The translations under genes were made by a program, and so were the position numbers. Of a DNA stretch of 64,000 nt, positions 24,430 to 33,304 are shown in pieces (position 1 is the first letter of the stretch; every line of letters begins with the position of its first letter). Source of the DNA: Burkholderiaceae bacterium (GTDB lineage Bacteria > Pseudomonadota > Gammaproteobacteria > Burkholderiales > Burkholderiaceae_C); contig JAFEHU010000016.1 of NCBI GenBank assembly GCA_017848435.1, positions 1-64,000 of the forward strand. The letters are read 5' to 3'. The notes beneath the pieces are model-generated. The model was not told where the DNA came from. It saw only the letters and a list, made by a program, of their open reading frames with translations, and ran no database searches.

Positions 24430-25525
24430 TCCCTGTCCCCGTTGACTTTTTTGACTCTCGCTTGACTGATCGATGGGCCACTTCATCCGGGTTTTTCGCC
24501 GCCAACCCAGGACCAGGTGCCGTCGCACTGAATCGCTCCAGCATGCTGGCCACGACCTGCTCTTGCGCCGTGACGGATGACCTGGCCGTCGCCAGTGCCA
24601 GCTCCAGCTGCTGCTTCGCAGTGAGCAGTCCATCGACCTTGGCCTGCAACTGCTCGTTCGTGGTGCTGAGCTGCTGGATGGCCGCATCCTGCTCTACCAG
24701 GCGCCGCCCCAACTCCTCGGTGCGCCTTTGTGCAAACCCCAGCTCATCCTTGAGCGGCCGCAGGCCCCGCATCTCTTCCTGGGCTTGATGCAGATCGCCT
24801 TGGGCGCGCGACAAGTCACCCAGCAGGCGCGCGTTGTCCTGCAGGGCGTGGACGGCCTCCTGCTGCTTGGTGGCCAAGGTCTCGTTCACGGTGCGCACCT
24901 CGGCCTGCAGGTACTGCACCTGCTGCTCATGCTTGCGCTGGTCCTCGTCGCGCTGCTCCTTGCTGGATTGCCGGAAATGCTCCAGCGCCTGGCGCGCATG
25001 CTGGTGCTTTTCTTCCAGGGATTGGCGATGGCGTTCTTCGGCCACGAGGCGCTCCTGCAGGTCGACCACCTGCTGGGCGAGCTGCGTGCATTCGAGGGTC
25101 TTGCGGCTCAGCGCTTCGCTGGTTTTGCCGTGAGCGGTCTTTTCCTCGGCCAGCGCCCGTTGGGTTTGCTCCAGCTGCTGGCGGGTGGCCTGCGCCTCGG
25201 TTTTCAGGGCCGCGGCAACTTGCTGGTGCTGCGTGAGCTGCTCGGCGTGCCGGGCCTGCGCCGCAGTGACCCGCTCCTCGGCTTCCTCGTTGACGCGGGC
25301 GGCCAGGCGGACCACCAGGTCCTGGATCGCCTCGCTGACGGCCACCCGGCTGCCGGTGGCCGGCCCTTCCTCTTCCTCGATCTCCTTCAAGTAACGGTGG
25401 ATCGTGGTTTTGGAGCCGGTACCCAGCTCTTCGCGCACCGCATCGATGGACGGATTGCGCCCGGTGGCCAGCAATTTATCGCGTGCGCGCAGCACTTCGG
25501 ATTTGTAGATCCCGGCTCTGGCCAT
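24425..25525 (-). CDS. tnpT: TnpT-like cointegrate resolution auxiliary protein (KfrA-like coiled coil)
   Basis: 366 residues. The N-terminal 110 residues are a KfrA-type DNA-binding domain (GIYKSEVLRARDKLLATGRNPSIDAVREELGTGSKTTIHRYLKEIE). The rest to about residue 330 is a long Gln/Glu/Ala-rich coiled coil, with a short basic tail. In Tn4651-type transposons such a protein helps the tyrosine recombinase TnpS resolve cointegrates, and the two genes are normally adjacent and divergent around the resolution site. Here the partner lies 16.5 kb away at 42022. The stop codon is inside the terminal repeat. The tnpT name rests on domain layout and element context. Confidence 0.72.
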   Translation of the reverse strand: MARAGIYKSEVLRARDKLLATGRNPSIDAVREELGTGSKTTIHRYLKEIEEEEGPATGSRVAVSEAIQDLVVRLAARVNEEAEERVTAAQARHAEQLTQHQQVAAALKTEAQATRQQLEQTQRALAEEKTAHGKTSEALSRKTLECTQLAQQVVDLQERLVAEERHRQSLEEKHQHARQALEHFRQSSKEQRDEDQRKHEQQVQYLQAEVRTVNETLATKQQEAVHALQDNARLLGDLSRAQGDLHQAQEEMRGLRPLKDELGFAQRRTEELGRRLVEQDAAIQQLSTTNEQLQAKVDGLLTAKQQLELALATARSSVTAQEQVVASMLERFSATAPGPGLAAKNPDEVAHRSVKRESKKSTGTGT

Positions 25526-25780
25526 GGCTCACCTCTTTATTTCGTACCGAAGTATGTACCATGATATTACATACTATTTTTTAGGTCAATGAGTTGGAGT
25601 TTTCTATCAAACTAACACTGGGTAATGGTAGATTATCCAATGTGATGCTGGTTTGGGGGTCGATTTAGATGTGGCGCGGGTAAGGCGTAACGCGATCAGA
25701 CCTGCTGCTGCGCCGCGGAAACTCACCCCGTCGCGTTCGCGCACAACAACGCTGTAACCGCACGCATGGGGGCACGGCTG
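25526..25780. promoter_or_regulatory. Region upstream of tnpT with inverted repeat; candidate resolution (rst) site
   Basis: No gene seen. Just upstream of tnpT is a perfect 8-bp inverted repeat AGTATGTA (25551-25558) / TACATACT (25568-25575) with a 9-nt spacer. A further partial copy (GTACC) flanks it at 25543. Arms and spacing are right for a tyrosine-recombinase core site, but an autoregulatory operator for the TnpT-like protein is equally possible. The remaining sequence to the IS element is featureless. Confidence 0.45.
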
Positions 25781-25784
25781 CTAG

Positions 25785-27095
25785 CAGCCTGCTGAAATAC
25801 CAAGGGCTGAACCCGGGTTGGCGTCACTGGAATCGTGATGTCGGTGCCTTGGTCGTTCGTGAGGGTCTGAATATGCGTTTGGACCTCGATTTAACCCGCG
25901 CAAACGCTGTTTTGCACCCTTTGTGCGCTCATCGCGCGCCCTGCAGACGGACCTGTCCCAGTGAACGCATGCGCACGAGGTTGTAGGCAGCCATGTTCAG
26001 CACGAACAGCTGAGCGACCTTCTTGATCCCGCGCACCATCACTTGACGGACTTGACCGATCGTCTTGGCCCATCCGAAGCCTTGCTCGATGCGTTTGCGA
26101 CATTGCATCGACGCGCCATAGCCTGCTGTCTGGGCAATCTCATCGGGCACCGCCGAGCGCCGCCCTGATTTGTTCTGCGCCACGTGCGGTGCAACCTTGA
26201 GTCGGTGCAACTCACCGACAAACTCCGCCGCGTCGTACCCCTTGTCTGCGCCCAGGGTGATGGCCACTTCTGGATTGGTCTGCCGCACGTCATTGATCAT
26301 CTCCTTGGCCGCTACGCGCTCGGCATAACCATCGGCCTGCGTGCCCATGGCATTGACGATCAGGCCGTTGCGGTTCTCCATGAGCGTGTGCCCCATGAAG
26401 CGCATTTCGCTGGCAGTCTTGCCCTTGCGGTACAGCCGGCTGTCAGGATCGCTCTTGGATTCGTGGGTGTCGTTGCTGCGCGGGTGGCCGCGGAAGTCGC
26501 TGCCACCGCTGCCACCTCCATCGCCGTCCTTGGGCACAAAGCTCTTGTGGCTGGCCCAGGCCTGGATCAGCGTGCCGTCCACGCTGAAGTGTTCTTTGGA
26601 CAACCAGTTCCTGCGCTGGGCCTGCGCGAGCACCTGGTTGAAGAACGCTACCACCGCGTCGTGCTCTATCAGCCGCTGGCGGTTCTTGCTGAACACCGTA
26701 GGCACCCAGACGCTGTCTTCCATCGAAAGCCCAATGAACCAGCGAAACAGCAGGTTGTATTGCACCTGCTCCATCAGCAAGCGCTCCGAGCGAACCGAGT
26801 ACAGAACCTGCAGCAGCATCGCGCGCAGCAGCTTCTGCGGCGCGATGCTGGGACGCCCGCCCTTGCTGGCGTCTTCATACATGCCTGCAAACAGATCTTC
26901 GAGCTCGACGAGTGCGTCGTTGACCATCGCGCGAATGGCTCGCAGCGGGTGCGTCGCCGGCACGAAGTCATCGAGTTTCTTGATGCTGAACAGGCTTTCG
27001 GTGAAGGTGTCGGATCCGCGCATGCCGCATTGTCCTGCCTACGCCTTCGTCTGGATCAAGTCACGGGGCTTGCGTCGAAGTATTTCAGCAGCCTG
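25785..27095 (-). mobile_element. IS5-family insertion sequence inside the transposon
   Basis: 1,311 bp. The terminal repeats CAGCCTGCTGAAATAC (left) and CAGGCTGCTGAAATAC (right, complement) differ at one position. Both ends are flanked by CTAG (25781-25784 and 27096-27099), a 4-bp duplication typical of the IS5 group. The single transposase gene is on the - strand. The 145 bp at the left end beyond the transposase hold nothing else visible. It separates tnpT from the catabolic cargo. Confidence 0.85.
25929..27023 (-). CDS. IS5-family transposase
   Basis: 364 residues. DUF772-type N-terminus (SIKKLDDFVPATHPLRAIRAMVNDAL, then GRPSIAPQKLLRAMLLQVLYSVRSERLLMEQVQYNLLFRWFIGL), then DDE catalytic parts: HFSVDGTLIQAWASHKS (first Asp), TLGADKGYDAAEFV (second Asp), and RKRIEQGFGWAKTIG (Glu). 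The frame is intact, so the element may still be active. Confidence 0.92.
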   Translation of the reverse strand: MRGSDTFTESLFSIKKLDDFVPATHPLRAIRAMVNDALVELEDLFAGMYEDASKGGRPSIAPQKLLRAMLLQVLYSVRSERLLMEQVQYNLLFRWFIGLSMEDSVWVPTVFSKNRQRLIEHDAVVAFFNQVLAQAQRRNWLSKEHFSVDGTLIQAWASHKSFVPKDGDGGGSGGSDFRGHPRSNDTHESKSDPDSRLYRKGKTASEMRFMGHTLMENRNGLIVNAMGTQADGYAERVAAKEMINDVRQTNPEVAITLGADKGYDAAEFVGELHRLKVAPHVAQNKSGRRSAVPDEIAQTAGYGASMQCRKRIEQGFGWAKTIGQVRQVMVRGIKKVAQLFVLNMAAYNLVRMRSLGQVRLQGAR

Positions 27096-27160
27096 CTAGG
27101 TGGGAAAGTACGAAGCCATTTCCTCATTGCCCACCGAGGAATCGGCCAATCCGGCGCATC

Positions 27161-27895
27161 TCAAGCGGACCCTGGCCTATCAGAAGATTTCGTCCTCGCC
27201 ACCGTCCCCGTCTTGCCGGACGCAACCGGACGAATGCCGTGGGCCAGCAGCCCGATGAAAATGTCGGCAACCTCATCGCCACGCAGGCGACCTTCTGCGT
27301 GGAACCACTGGGAAATCCCGCCGACGGCCCCCATGAACCAGAACACCGCCAGCTTGGCATCGCACGGCGCGATGGACCCGTCTCGAACGCCATCCTCGAA
27401 CACCTGGCGCAACTCCAGATCGAACTTGCGGCGCCTCGCGGTGATCTTCTTCTGATCCGCCGCCGTCATCGCCGAGAAGTCGTGGAGGATGGCGGGGGCC
27501 CCCATTTCGTCGGTCAGCAGTGAGATGTAGTTCTTGATGAAGGTCGCGATGCGTTCATACCCCGTTGTTTCCGAGGCAATGGCATCTTTCAGGACCTGGT
27601 CTCCGAGCCTCATCGACAGCTCGTGGCACTCGTAGATCAGTTCCTGCTTGTTCTTGAAGTAATAGTAGAGCGCAGGCTTCGTGACGTTGAGCGCGGCGGC
27701 AATTTCGTCCAGGGACACGTTCTTGTACCCGTGGCGGCCGAACGTGCGAGACGCCTCCGCAATGACCGCCTGCTTCTTGAGTTGGTATTGCTCGTCCGCG
27801 CCGCCGACCGCGTTGTTCCACTTCACTCCCTTGGCCAGGCGTTTGGCCGGGCCACGGGGTCGCGGCTTCGGCTTGGCGTCGATTTGCGTGCTCAT
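27161..27895 (-). CDS. TetR-family regulator of the catabolic cargo
   Basis: 244 residues with a basic, Pro-rich 25-residue N-terminal extension. The helix-turn-helix is at about 43-85 (VIAEASRTFGRHGYKNVSLDEIAAALNVTKPALYYYFKNKQEL). The C-terminal domain (TAADQKKITARRRKFDLELRQVFEDGVRDG...FWFMGAVGGISQWFHAEGRL) resembles acyl-CoA-responsive TetR regulators. It lies at the 3' end of the long - strand catabolic operon, 94 bp after the acyl-CoA dehydrogenase, and probably represses the cargo through the matching palindromes at 38265-38282 and 39409-39426, with release by an acyl-CoA intermediate. Binding is inferred from position. Confidence 0.87.
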   Translation of the reverse strand: MSTQIDAKPKPRPRGPAKRLAKGVKWNNAVGGADEQYQLKKQAVIAEASRTFGRHGYKNVSLDEIAAALNVTKPALYYYFKNKQELIYECHELSMRLGDQVLKDAIASETTGYERIATFIKNYISLLTDEMGAPAILHDFSAMTAADQKKITARRRKFDLELRQVFEDGVRDGSIAPCDAKLAVFWFMGAVGGISQWFHAEGRLRGDEVADIFIGLLAHGIRPVASGKTGTVARTKSSDRPGSA

Positions 27896-27989
27896 TCTTG
27901 CAGTGTCCTGTGCGCGTTTGCCCGGAGAAGGGCTGAGTTTCGATGATATCGGACAGGCAAAATCACAGAGCTAAGCGTCCGAGCGTGCG

Positions 27990-29141
27990 TCAACCCGCCA
28001 GTATCTGCCGGGCGATGATCAGCCGTTGAATGTGGCTGGTCCCCTCGTAGATCTTCGTCACCCGCACGTCGCGGTAGTAGCGCTCGACAGGGAAATCGTT
28101 CACGTACCCATAGCCACCGTGCACCTGAAGCGCAGCGGAACAGACCTTCTCCGCCATTTCACTGGCGAACAACTTGGCCATCGCGGCCTCTTTGATGGAC
28201 GGAAGCTTCGCATCCGTCAAACGCGCCGCATACAACATGAACTGGCGCGCCACGTCAATCTGCGTGGCCATGTCCGCCAGGTCAAAGCTGATGGCCTGTA
28301 ATTCGGCGATCGGTTTTCCGTAGGCCTCACGCTCCTTCGCGTACCGGATCGCGGCTTCCAGGGCAGCGCGGGCAATGCCAATGGACAGCGCTGCGATCGC
28401 GATACGGCCGTCGGACAGCAACGAGAGGGCCTTGCCATAACCGCGCCCTTCCTCGCCAATCATGTTCTTCGCCGGCACACGCAAGTTGTCCAGCTGAATC
28501 TGGGCGGTGTGCGCCGTGTGCTGGCCCAGCTTGTTTTCGATTCGAAGGCATTCGTAGCCCGGGTCCTTCGGGTCCGCGATGAACAAGCTGAAGCGGTCGC
28601 GAGCGCCCGGTGCTCCCGTGGCGGCGACCACCAGGGCAAAGCCGGCCTCGCTGCCGTTGGAGATCCACTGCTTGCTTCCATTGAGCACATAGCTGTCACC
28701 ATCGCGCTTGGCCGTGGTGCGGATGGCTGCAGTGTCGGAACCGGCATGCGGCTCCGACAACAGAAAAGCCCCAATGCGTTGGGCGCTGGCCAACTCGGGC
28801 AGGTACAACTGCATCTGCTCCTCGGTGCCAAACGATCGGAGCACGTGCGCGGACGAGTTGTGCACATGCATCAGGGTCGCAAAACCACCGTCCGCCGCGG
28901 CGAACTCCTCGATCGCCAGACAGTACTCCACGAACGACAGCCCGGCGCCGCCATAGGCCTGTGGCGCCAGCATCCCCATGAAGCCAACCTCGGCCACAGC
29001 GCGGATTTCATCGTAGGGCCAGGCGCTGCTGCGGTCACGTTCCGCCGCAGTGCTGGCCACCACTTCGCTGGCCACGCGACGGGCCGACTCCCGGATCATC
29101 ACTTCCTGTTCGCTCAAAAATGCATTGGAAACGCTCGTCAT
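27990..29141 (-). CDS. Acyl-CoA dehydrogenase
   Basis: 383 residues, the usual length. FAD-binding and substrate motifs include GAFLLSEPHAGSDTAAIRTTA, KQWISNGSEAGFALVV, and near the C-terminus VHGGYGYVNDFPVERYYRDVRVTKIYEGTSHIQRLIIAR, with the catalytic Glu in YEGTS as in short-chain and methyl-branched acyl-CoA dehydrogenases. It would introduce the alpha-beta double bond into the CoA thioester in the pathway encoded here. Next to livF in the same operon. Confidence 0.93.
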   Translation of the reverse strand: MTSVSNAFLSEQEVMIRESARRVASEVVASTAAERDRSSAWPYDEIRAVAEVGFMGMLAPQAYGGAGLSFVEYCLAIEEFAAADGGFATLMHVHNSSAHVLRSFGTEEQMQLYLPELASAQRIGAFLLSEPHAGSDTAAIRTTAKRDGDSYVLNGSKQWISNGSEAGFALVVAATGAPGARDRFSLFIADPKDPGYECLRIENKLGQHTAHTAQIQLDNLRVPAKNMIGEEGRGYGKALSLLSDGRIAIAALSIGIARAALEAAIRYAKEREAYGKPIAELQAISFDLADMATQIDVARQFMLYAARLTDAKLPSIKEAAMAKLFASEMAEKVCSAALQVHGGYGYVNDFPVERYYRDVRVTKIYEGTSHIQRLIIARQILAG

Positions 29142-29184
29142 CGCTCATCCTTGAATGTTGTCGATCCTGCGGGGCACGTGCCCA

Positions 29185-29973
29185 TCAGCCCAGCCACCGC
29201 TTTCGGCGGCGGTAATGTTTCATGTCCCTGAAGCTCTTGCGCTCACCGTCCACCGTCAGACCCAAATAGAACTCGCGCACGTCCTCGTTGCTCTTGAGGT
29301 TGACCGATGGGCCTTCGAGCACGACCCGGCCGCTTTCCATCACGTAGCCGTAGTCGGCCAGCTCCAGCGCGACGCGCGTGTTCTGCTCGACGATCAGCAG
29401 TGTCAGGCCACTGGCCTTGAGTTCAGACAGCAAGCCATAGACCTCTTCCACCATAAGCGGCGCCAAGCCGAGCGAGGGTTCATCGATCATGACCAGCTTC
29501 GGTCTGGCCATGAGAGCACGCCCGATCACCAGCAACTGCTGCTCACCCCCGGACAGATAGCCCGCGGTACGGTTGCGCAATGCGGCGAGCCGCTTGATAC
29601 GGCCGTACACCTCGTCAAGCAGTTCCTTGGCATCGCGCCCATTGCCCATGTGCCCGCCGACCACCAGGTTTTGTTCCACCGTCATGTGGCGCAGAACCTT
29701 GCGACCTTCCATGACGTGTACCAGCCCCCTCTGGACCTGGGCGGCCGGATTTCCCCCCGCGATGTCGACACCATCAAAGGTGATGGCGCCTGCCGTCACG
29801 CGACCGTCTTCGGTCTTGATCAGGTTCGAAATGGCCTTCAGCGTGGTGCTCTTTCCAGCACCGTTCGCGCCCAGCAAGGTCACGCACTGCCCAGCAGGCA
29901 CTTTGGCTGAAATGCCTTTTACAGCGAGAATGACATCGCTGTACAACACCTCAACGTTGTTCAGTTCAAGCAC
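29185..29973 (-). CDS. livF: Branched-chain-type ABC transporter ATP-binding protein (LivF)
   Basis: 262 residues from GTG 29973, chosen because GGAG is 6 nt upstream and LivF proteins begin at MLELNNVEV; an in-frame GTG 16 codons earlier has no ribosome site. Walker A GANGAGKST at 35-43, signature LSGGEQQLL, Walker B LVMIDEPSLGL. It pairs with LivG to power uptake by LivHM. It lies between livK and the dehydrogenase gene. Confidence 0.93.
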   Translation of the reverse strand: MLELNNVEVLYSDVILAVKGISAKVPAGQCVTLLGANGAGKSTTLKAISNLIKTEDGRVTAGAITFDGVDIAGGNPAAQVQRGLVHVMEGRKVLRHMTVEQNLVVGGHMGNGRDAKELLDEVYGRIKRLAALRNRTAGYLSGGEQQLLVIGRALMARPKLVMIDEPSLGLAPLMVEEVYGLLSELKASGLTLLIVEQNTRVALELADYGYVMESGRVVLEGPSVNLKSNEDVREFYLGLTVDGERKSFRDMKHYRRRKRWLG

Positions 29974-30033
29974 AAGTGTCTCCGGTTGGGTTGGCGTGGA
30001 TCCCGAACGAACCGTATCCACGCCGGGTTGCAG

Positions 30034-31284
30034 TTACCACTTGCTCAGCACAGGCACGGGGACGCTCTGCTCAAGGAGCTTGTAATGGCCCTTTTCAACA
30101 GTACCGATGTTGACTGCCATGCCTTCGGTGGGGAACGGCGCGTCTTTGCTATATTGGATATTGGGCAGCACACCGAAGCTGCGTTCGCTCGGCATCGGCG
30201 TCGACAGCAGCGCCGCCCGGACGTCTTCCCCCTTGACGTCCTTGACACCCTTGATCTTGACCGCCTGCTCGAAGGCTCTGGCCACGATAAGGCCTTGGCT
30301 CATGCCCATGATGCAGGCTGAGGTGTAGCTGACCTGTGCCTTGTACTTGGTGCGCAGCTTCTCGAAGAATGCCCGCGCCGTGGTCGGATCTTCCGTGGGC
30401 ATGGCCATCCCGTAGACCTCGTAGTTGCCTTCCATCTGCTCTAGACCGCCCAAGGCCTTGCCCGACGAAATCAACCCATTGTGGGCCGACATGACGATCG
30501 GGATGTTGGTCTTTCCAAGGCTTTGCAGGGCTCGACGAGTCGCCACGACGGAGGCCGTGTTGTTGAAGACTTGAAGCACGGTCGCGCCCTTGCGAATCAA
30601 CCGGTTCACTTGCTGGGTCAGGTCGGTGGGTTGGGCTTCGGTGTAGACCGTCTCCACGACCTCCAAGATCTTGGGGTTGTCTTTCGCGAACTTCTCGATG
30701 CCCTTGTGGATATCCACATAAGCCGGGGACACTTCGGAAGAGATCACACCGACCTTGATGGGTGCGCTGGAGCCCGATTTCTTCTGCAACCAGGTGTAGA
30801 AAGCCGCCGCCTCGTGCGGATAGGTGGCCCGGGCGTTGAACACCCAGCTGTCGCTCTTCCACGCGAAGCCATAACCGGCGGTCGCAAGGACCTGAGGCAC
30901 CTTGTCATTGGGTAATCGCTGCTGCAGGGCCGCCGCATCCGAGCCGCCGATACCCAGAATGGCCACGGGGTCCAGTTCTGACTTGATGCCGGGCCACAGA
31001 CTGGCCACCTGCGCCACGTCGTAGCGCGTGTCGTATTCCTTGACGCGAAGTGCCACGCCTTGCGCCTTGCCCACCTCATCGCTCCACCAGTCGAGAACGC
31101 CTTTTCGGCAACCCGTCATGTCTTTCATGACATCGGCAAACGGACCGGTAAAGTCCGCCAAGCCAGCGACGTTGTAGGTGGTCTGTGCTTGGGCGGCTCC
31201 CGCCAAACCAAACACACCGGCGGCCAAAGCACCGCATCGCGCCACACGGGCGAAGGCCGACAGACATTCATTTTTTGTAGTCAC
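30034..31284 (-). CDS. livK: ABC transporter substrate-binding protein, LivK/HAAT type
   Basis: 416 residues from GTG 31284 with AGGAG 6 nt upstream. A signal peptide ends with AQA before Gln34. The periplasmic part follows the LivJ/K pattern (TTYNVAGLADFTGPFADVMKDM...GVLDWWSDEVG, VAILGIGGSDAAALQQRL, APIKVGVISSEVSPAYVDIHKGIEKFAKDN). Relatives bind amino acids, amides, aromatic or other carboxylates. With two CoA ligases in the operon a carboxylic acid ligand is most likely here; the residues do not name it. Confidence 0.88.
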   Translation of the reverse strand: MTTKNECLSAFARVARCGALAAGVFGLAGAAQAQTTYNVAGLADFTGPFADVMKDMTGCRKGVLDWWSDEVGKAQGVALRVKEYDTRYDVAQVASLWPGIKSELDPVAILGIGGSDAAALQQRLPNDKVPQVLATAGYGFAWKSDSWVFNARATYPHEAAAFYTWLQKKSGSSAPIKVGVISSEVSPAYVDIHKGIEKFAKDNPKILEVVETVYTEAQPTDLTQQVNRLIRKGATVLQVFNNTASVVATRRALQSLGKTNIPIVMSAHNGLISSGKALGGLEQMEGNYEVYGMAMPTEDPTTARAFFEKLRTKYKAQVSYTSACIMGMSQGLIVARAFEQAVKIKGVKDVKGEDVRAALLSTPMPSERSFGVLPNIQYSKDAPFPTEGMAVNIGTVEKGHYKLLEQSVPVPVLSKW

Positions 31285-31364
31285 ACAAGTCTCCTGGTTT
31301 TGATCACGCTGTCCAACACGAATCAACCGTCCTCCAGCGCAGCGGACGGCCGCAAGTTTCGGCA

Positions 31365-32423
31365 TCAGTAGGGGTAAGGCCACATGCGGTAGGAACGTTT
31401 AAGGATGTTCCACCGGTGCATCAATCCACGCGGCTCAAAAATCAGAAAGCCGGCGATGATGCCGCCCAGAAATATGTTCAGCGCGGCGAAGACCACGTCG
31501 CCACTCAGGAACGAGAAGTTCTCAACCAGGGAGGGGCCCACGCTGGTGAAGAATTCCTGAGCAAACCGGATGACGAATACGCCAATCAGCGCGCCGGTCA
31601 CCGATCCCATGCCGCCCACAATGACCATGGCGATGAACCAGATAGAGTGGATCAGTGTGAACTGGTCGATCGAGACGAAGCGCACGTAGTACGCCCACAA
31701 ACCGCCGCCGATGCCCGCGTAGAAGGCGCCCAGCAGGAAAGCCAATGCCTTCGTCCGCACTACGTCGATGCCCATCATTCCGGAGGCGACGTCGTCATCC
31801 CGAACAGCGGCAAAGATCCGGCCATGGCGGCTGCGCGCCACGCCATAGGCGCCCGCGATCATGATGCAGGCGACCACCAGACACAGGTAGTAGACGGCTG
31901 CATCGGTGTCGAGCGCCCAGCCGAACAGCCGCGCCGGTTCGACCGTGATGCCGTTGGAGCCACCCATCCAGGCAGCGGGCAAGTTCAGCACCATGAAATG
32001 GAACAGGATTTGTGCCGCGATCGTCGTCAACGCCAGATAGAAACCCTTGATCCGGACGGCAGCCAGTCCAAAAATCAGACCGAACAAGGCGGCGCACACA
32101 CCACCGACTGGCAGCGCGATCCAGAACGGCATACCGCCCTTCGTCGCTAGCAGCGCGGTGGCGTACGCGCCCGCGCCCATGAACGCCGCTTGGCCCAGGT
32201 TGATCTGACCGGCAAGACCGGTGTTGATCTGCAACCCGATCACCACCACGGCGGTGATCAGCATCGACGTCATCACCGCCACCGAACGGGCGTCGGCGAT
32301 CCACGGCAGAGCGAACATGAACATAACGAACAAGCCCAGCGTCACGGCCTGACTTCGCGTGCGGACCAGCGCCTGGTCTTGGTCAAACGACGTTGCGAAA
32401 ACACCTGCGGGATCCATGCTCAT
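31365..32423 (-). CDS. livM: Branched-chain-type ABC transporter permease (LivM)
   Basis: 352 residues, about ten membrane segments. It contains the signature TGLAGQINLGQAAFMGAGAYATALL and the C-terminal RTKALAFLLGAFYAGIGGGLWAYY...HSIWFIAMVIVGGMGSVTGALIG of LivM. The start overlaps the livH stop by 4 nt. It forms the membrane channel with LivH. Confidence 0.92.
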   Translation of the reverse strand: MSMDPAGVFATSFDQDQALVRTRSQAVTLGLFVMFMFALPWIADARSVAVMTSMLITAVVVIGLQINTGLAGQINLGQAAFMGAGAYATALLATKGGMPFWIALPVGGVCAALFGLIFGLAAVRIKGFYLALTTIAAQILFHFMVLNLPAAWMGGSNGITVEPARLFGWALDTDAAVYYLCLVVACIMIAGAYGVARSRHGRIFAAVRDDDVASGMMGIDVVRTKALAFLLGAFYAGIGGGLWAYYVRFVSIDQFTLIHSIWFIAMVIVGGMGSVTGALIGVFVIRFAQEFFTSVGPSLVENFSFLSGDVVFAALNIFLGGIIAGFLIFEPRGLMHRWNILKRSYRMWPYPY

Positions 32424-33304
32424 ACCCTTTCAATGGTTTTCCAGCCGAACATGCCGGTGGGACGGATCAACAACATCAAAAGCATGATGATGAAAGGAAA
32501 GACAGAGCCCAGTGCCCCGCCCACCAACGGATCAAGGTAGGCCGACGCCAGCCCCTGGATGACACCGACCAGAACGCCGGCCAGCAGCAGTCCGGCAAGC
32601 GATTCCAAGCCGGCGAGCAAGGCCACTGGCAGCGCCGCCAGACCGATGTCGGAACTCATCATGTTGATCGACCGACCGCTCAGGTGCACCATGGCGCCCA
32701 GCGTCGAGAGAACGGCTCCCAGCATCCAGGCGAATGCGATTGAGCGCTGCACCGAAATTCCCATTGACATCGCCACCTGGTGATCTTCGGCCACGGCGGT
32801 CATCGTCAAGCCCACGCGGGTCCGGTTGAAGAACCAAGAAAGGCCAAGGCCAATGACGATGGTCAGGATGCCGCCATACAGAAGCGAGCGGGAGATCACC
32901 ACATCGCCGAGGATGATGGGTTCCAGCGGAAAGATGATCGGGAACGCGCGGACCTGCGGACCAAAGAGCACCAGGACGATGCCTCGAATCAAGATCAACA
33001 GGCCGATCGTCACCATCACCATCGAGAACACCGACTCGCCCACGAGTCGCGCGAAAAATATGCGCTCGATCATCAAGCCGAAGATCGCCGCGCTGGCGAA
33101 GGCCACCGGCAACCCGATCCACACCGGCATGCCCATCTGAATGATGGTCCACCACACCATGTAGCCACCAAAGACCACCAGCTCGCCCTGTGCAAAGTTG
33201 AACACCTTGGATGCGCGGTAGATCACCACGAAGCCCATCGCGATAAGGGCATAGAGAAGACCGGACAACGCGCCGTTGACCAGGTAGTTCAGAAAATCGC
33301 TCAT
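32420..33304 (-). CDS. livH: Branched-chain-type ABC transporter permease (LivH)
   Basis: 294 residues, about eight membrane segments. The N-terminus LNYLVNGALSGLLYALIAMGFVVIYRASKVFNFAQGELVVFGGY and the later GRSINMMSSDIGLAALPVALLAGLESLAGLLLAGVLVG are diagnostic for LivH. Overlaps by 4 nt with both the ligase upstream and livM downstream, so translation is coupled. Confidence 0.93.
   Translation of the reverse strand: MSDFLNYLVNGALSGLLYALIAMGFVVIYRASKVFNFAQGELVVFGGYMVWWTIIQMGMPVWIGLPVAFASAAIFGLMIERIFFARLVGESVFSMVMVTIGLLILIRGIVLVLFGPQVRAFPIIFPLEPIILGDVVISRSLLYGGILTIVIGLGLSWFFNRTRVGLTMTAVAEDHQVAMSMGISVQRSIAFAWMLGAVLSTLGAMVHLSGRSINMMSSDIGLAALPVALLAGLESLAGLLLAGVLVGVIQGLASAYLDPLVGGALGSVFPFIIMLLMLLIRPTGMFGWKTIERV

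Noticed and set aside
25891-26103. Small ORF at the left end of the IS
   Set aside because: Out-of-frame shadow of the transposase C-terminus; no similarity or ribosome site.
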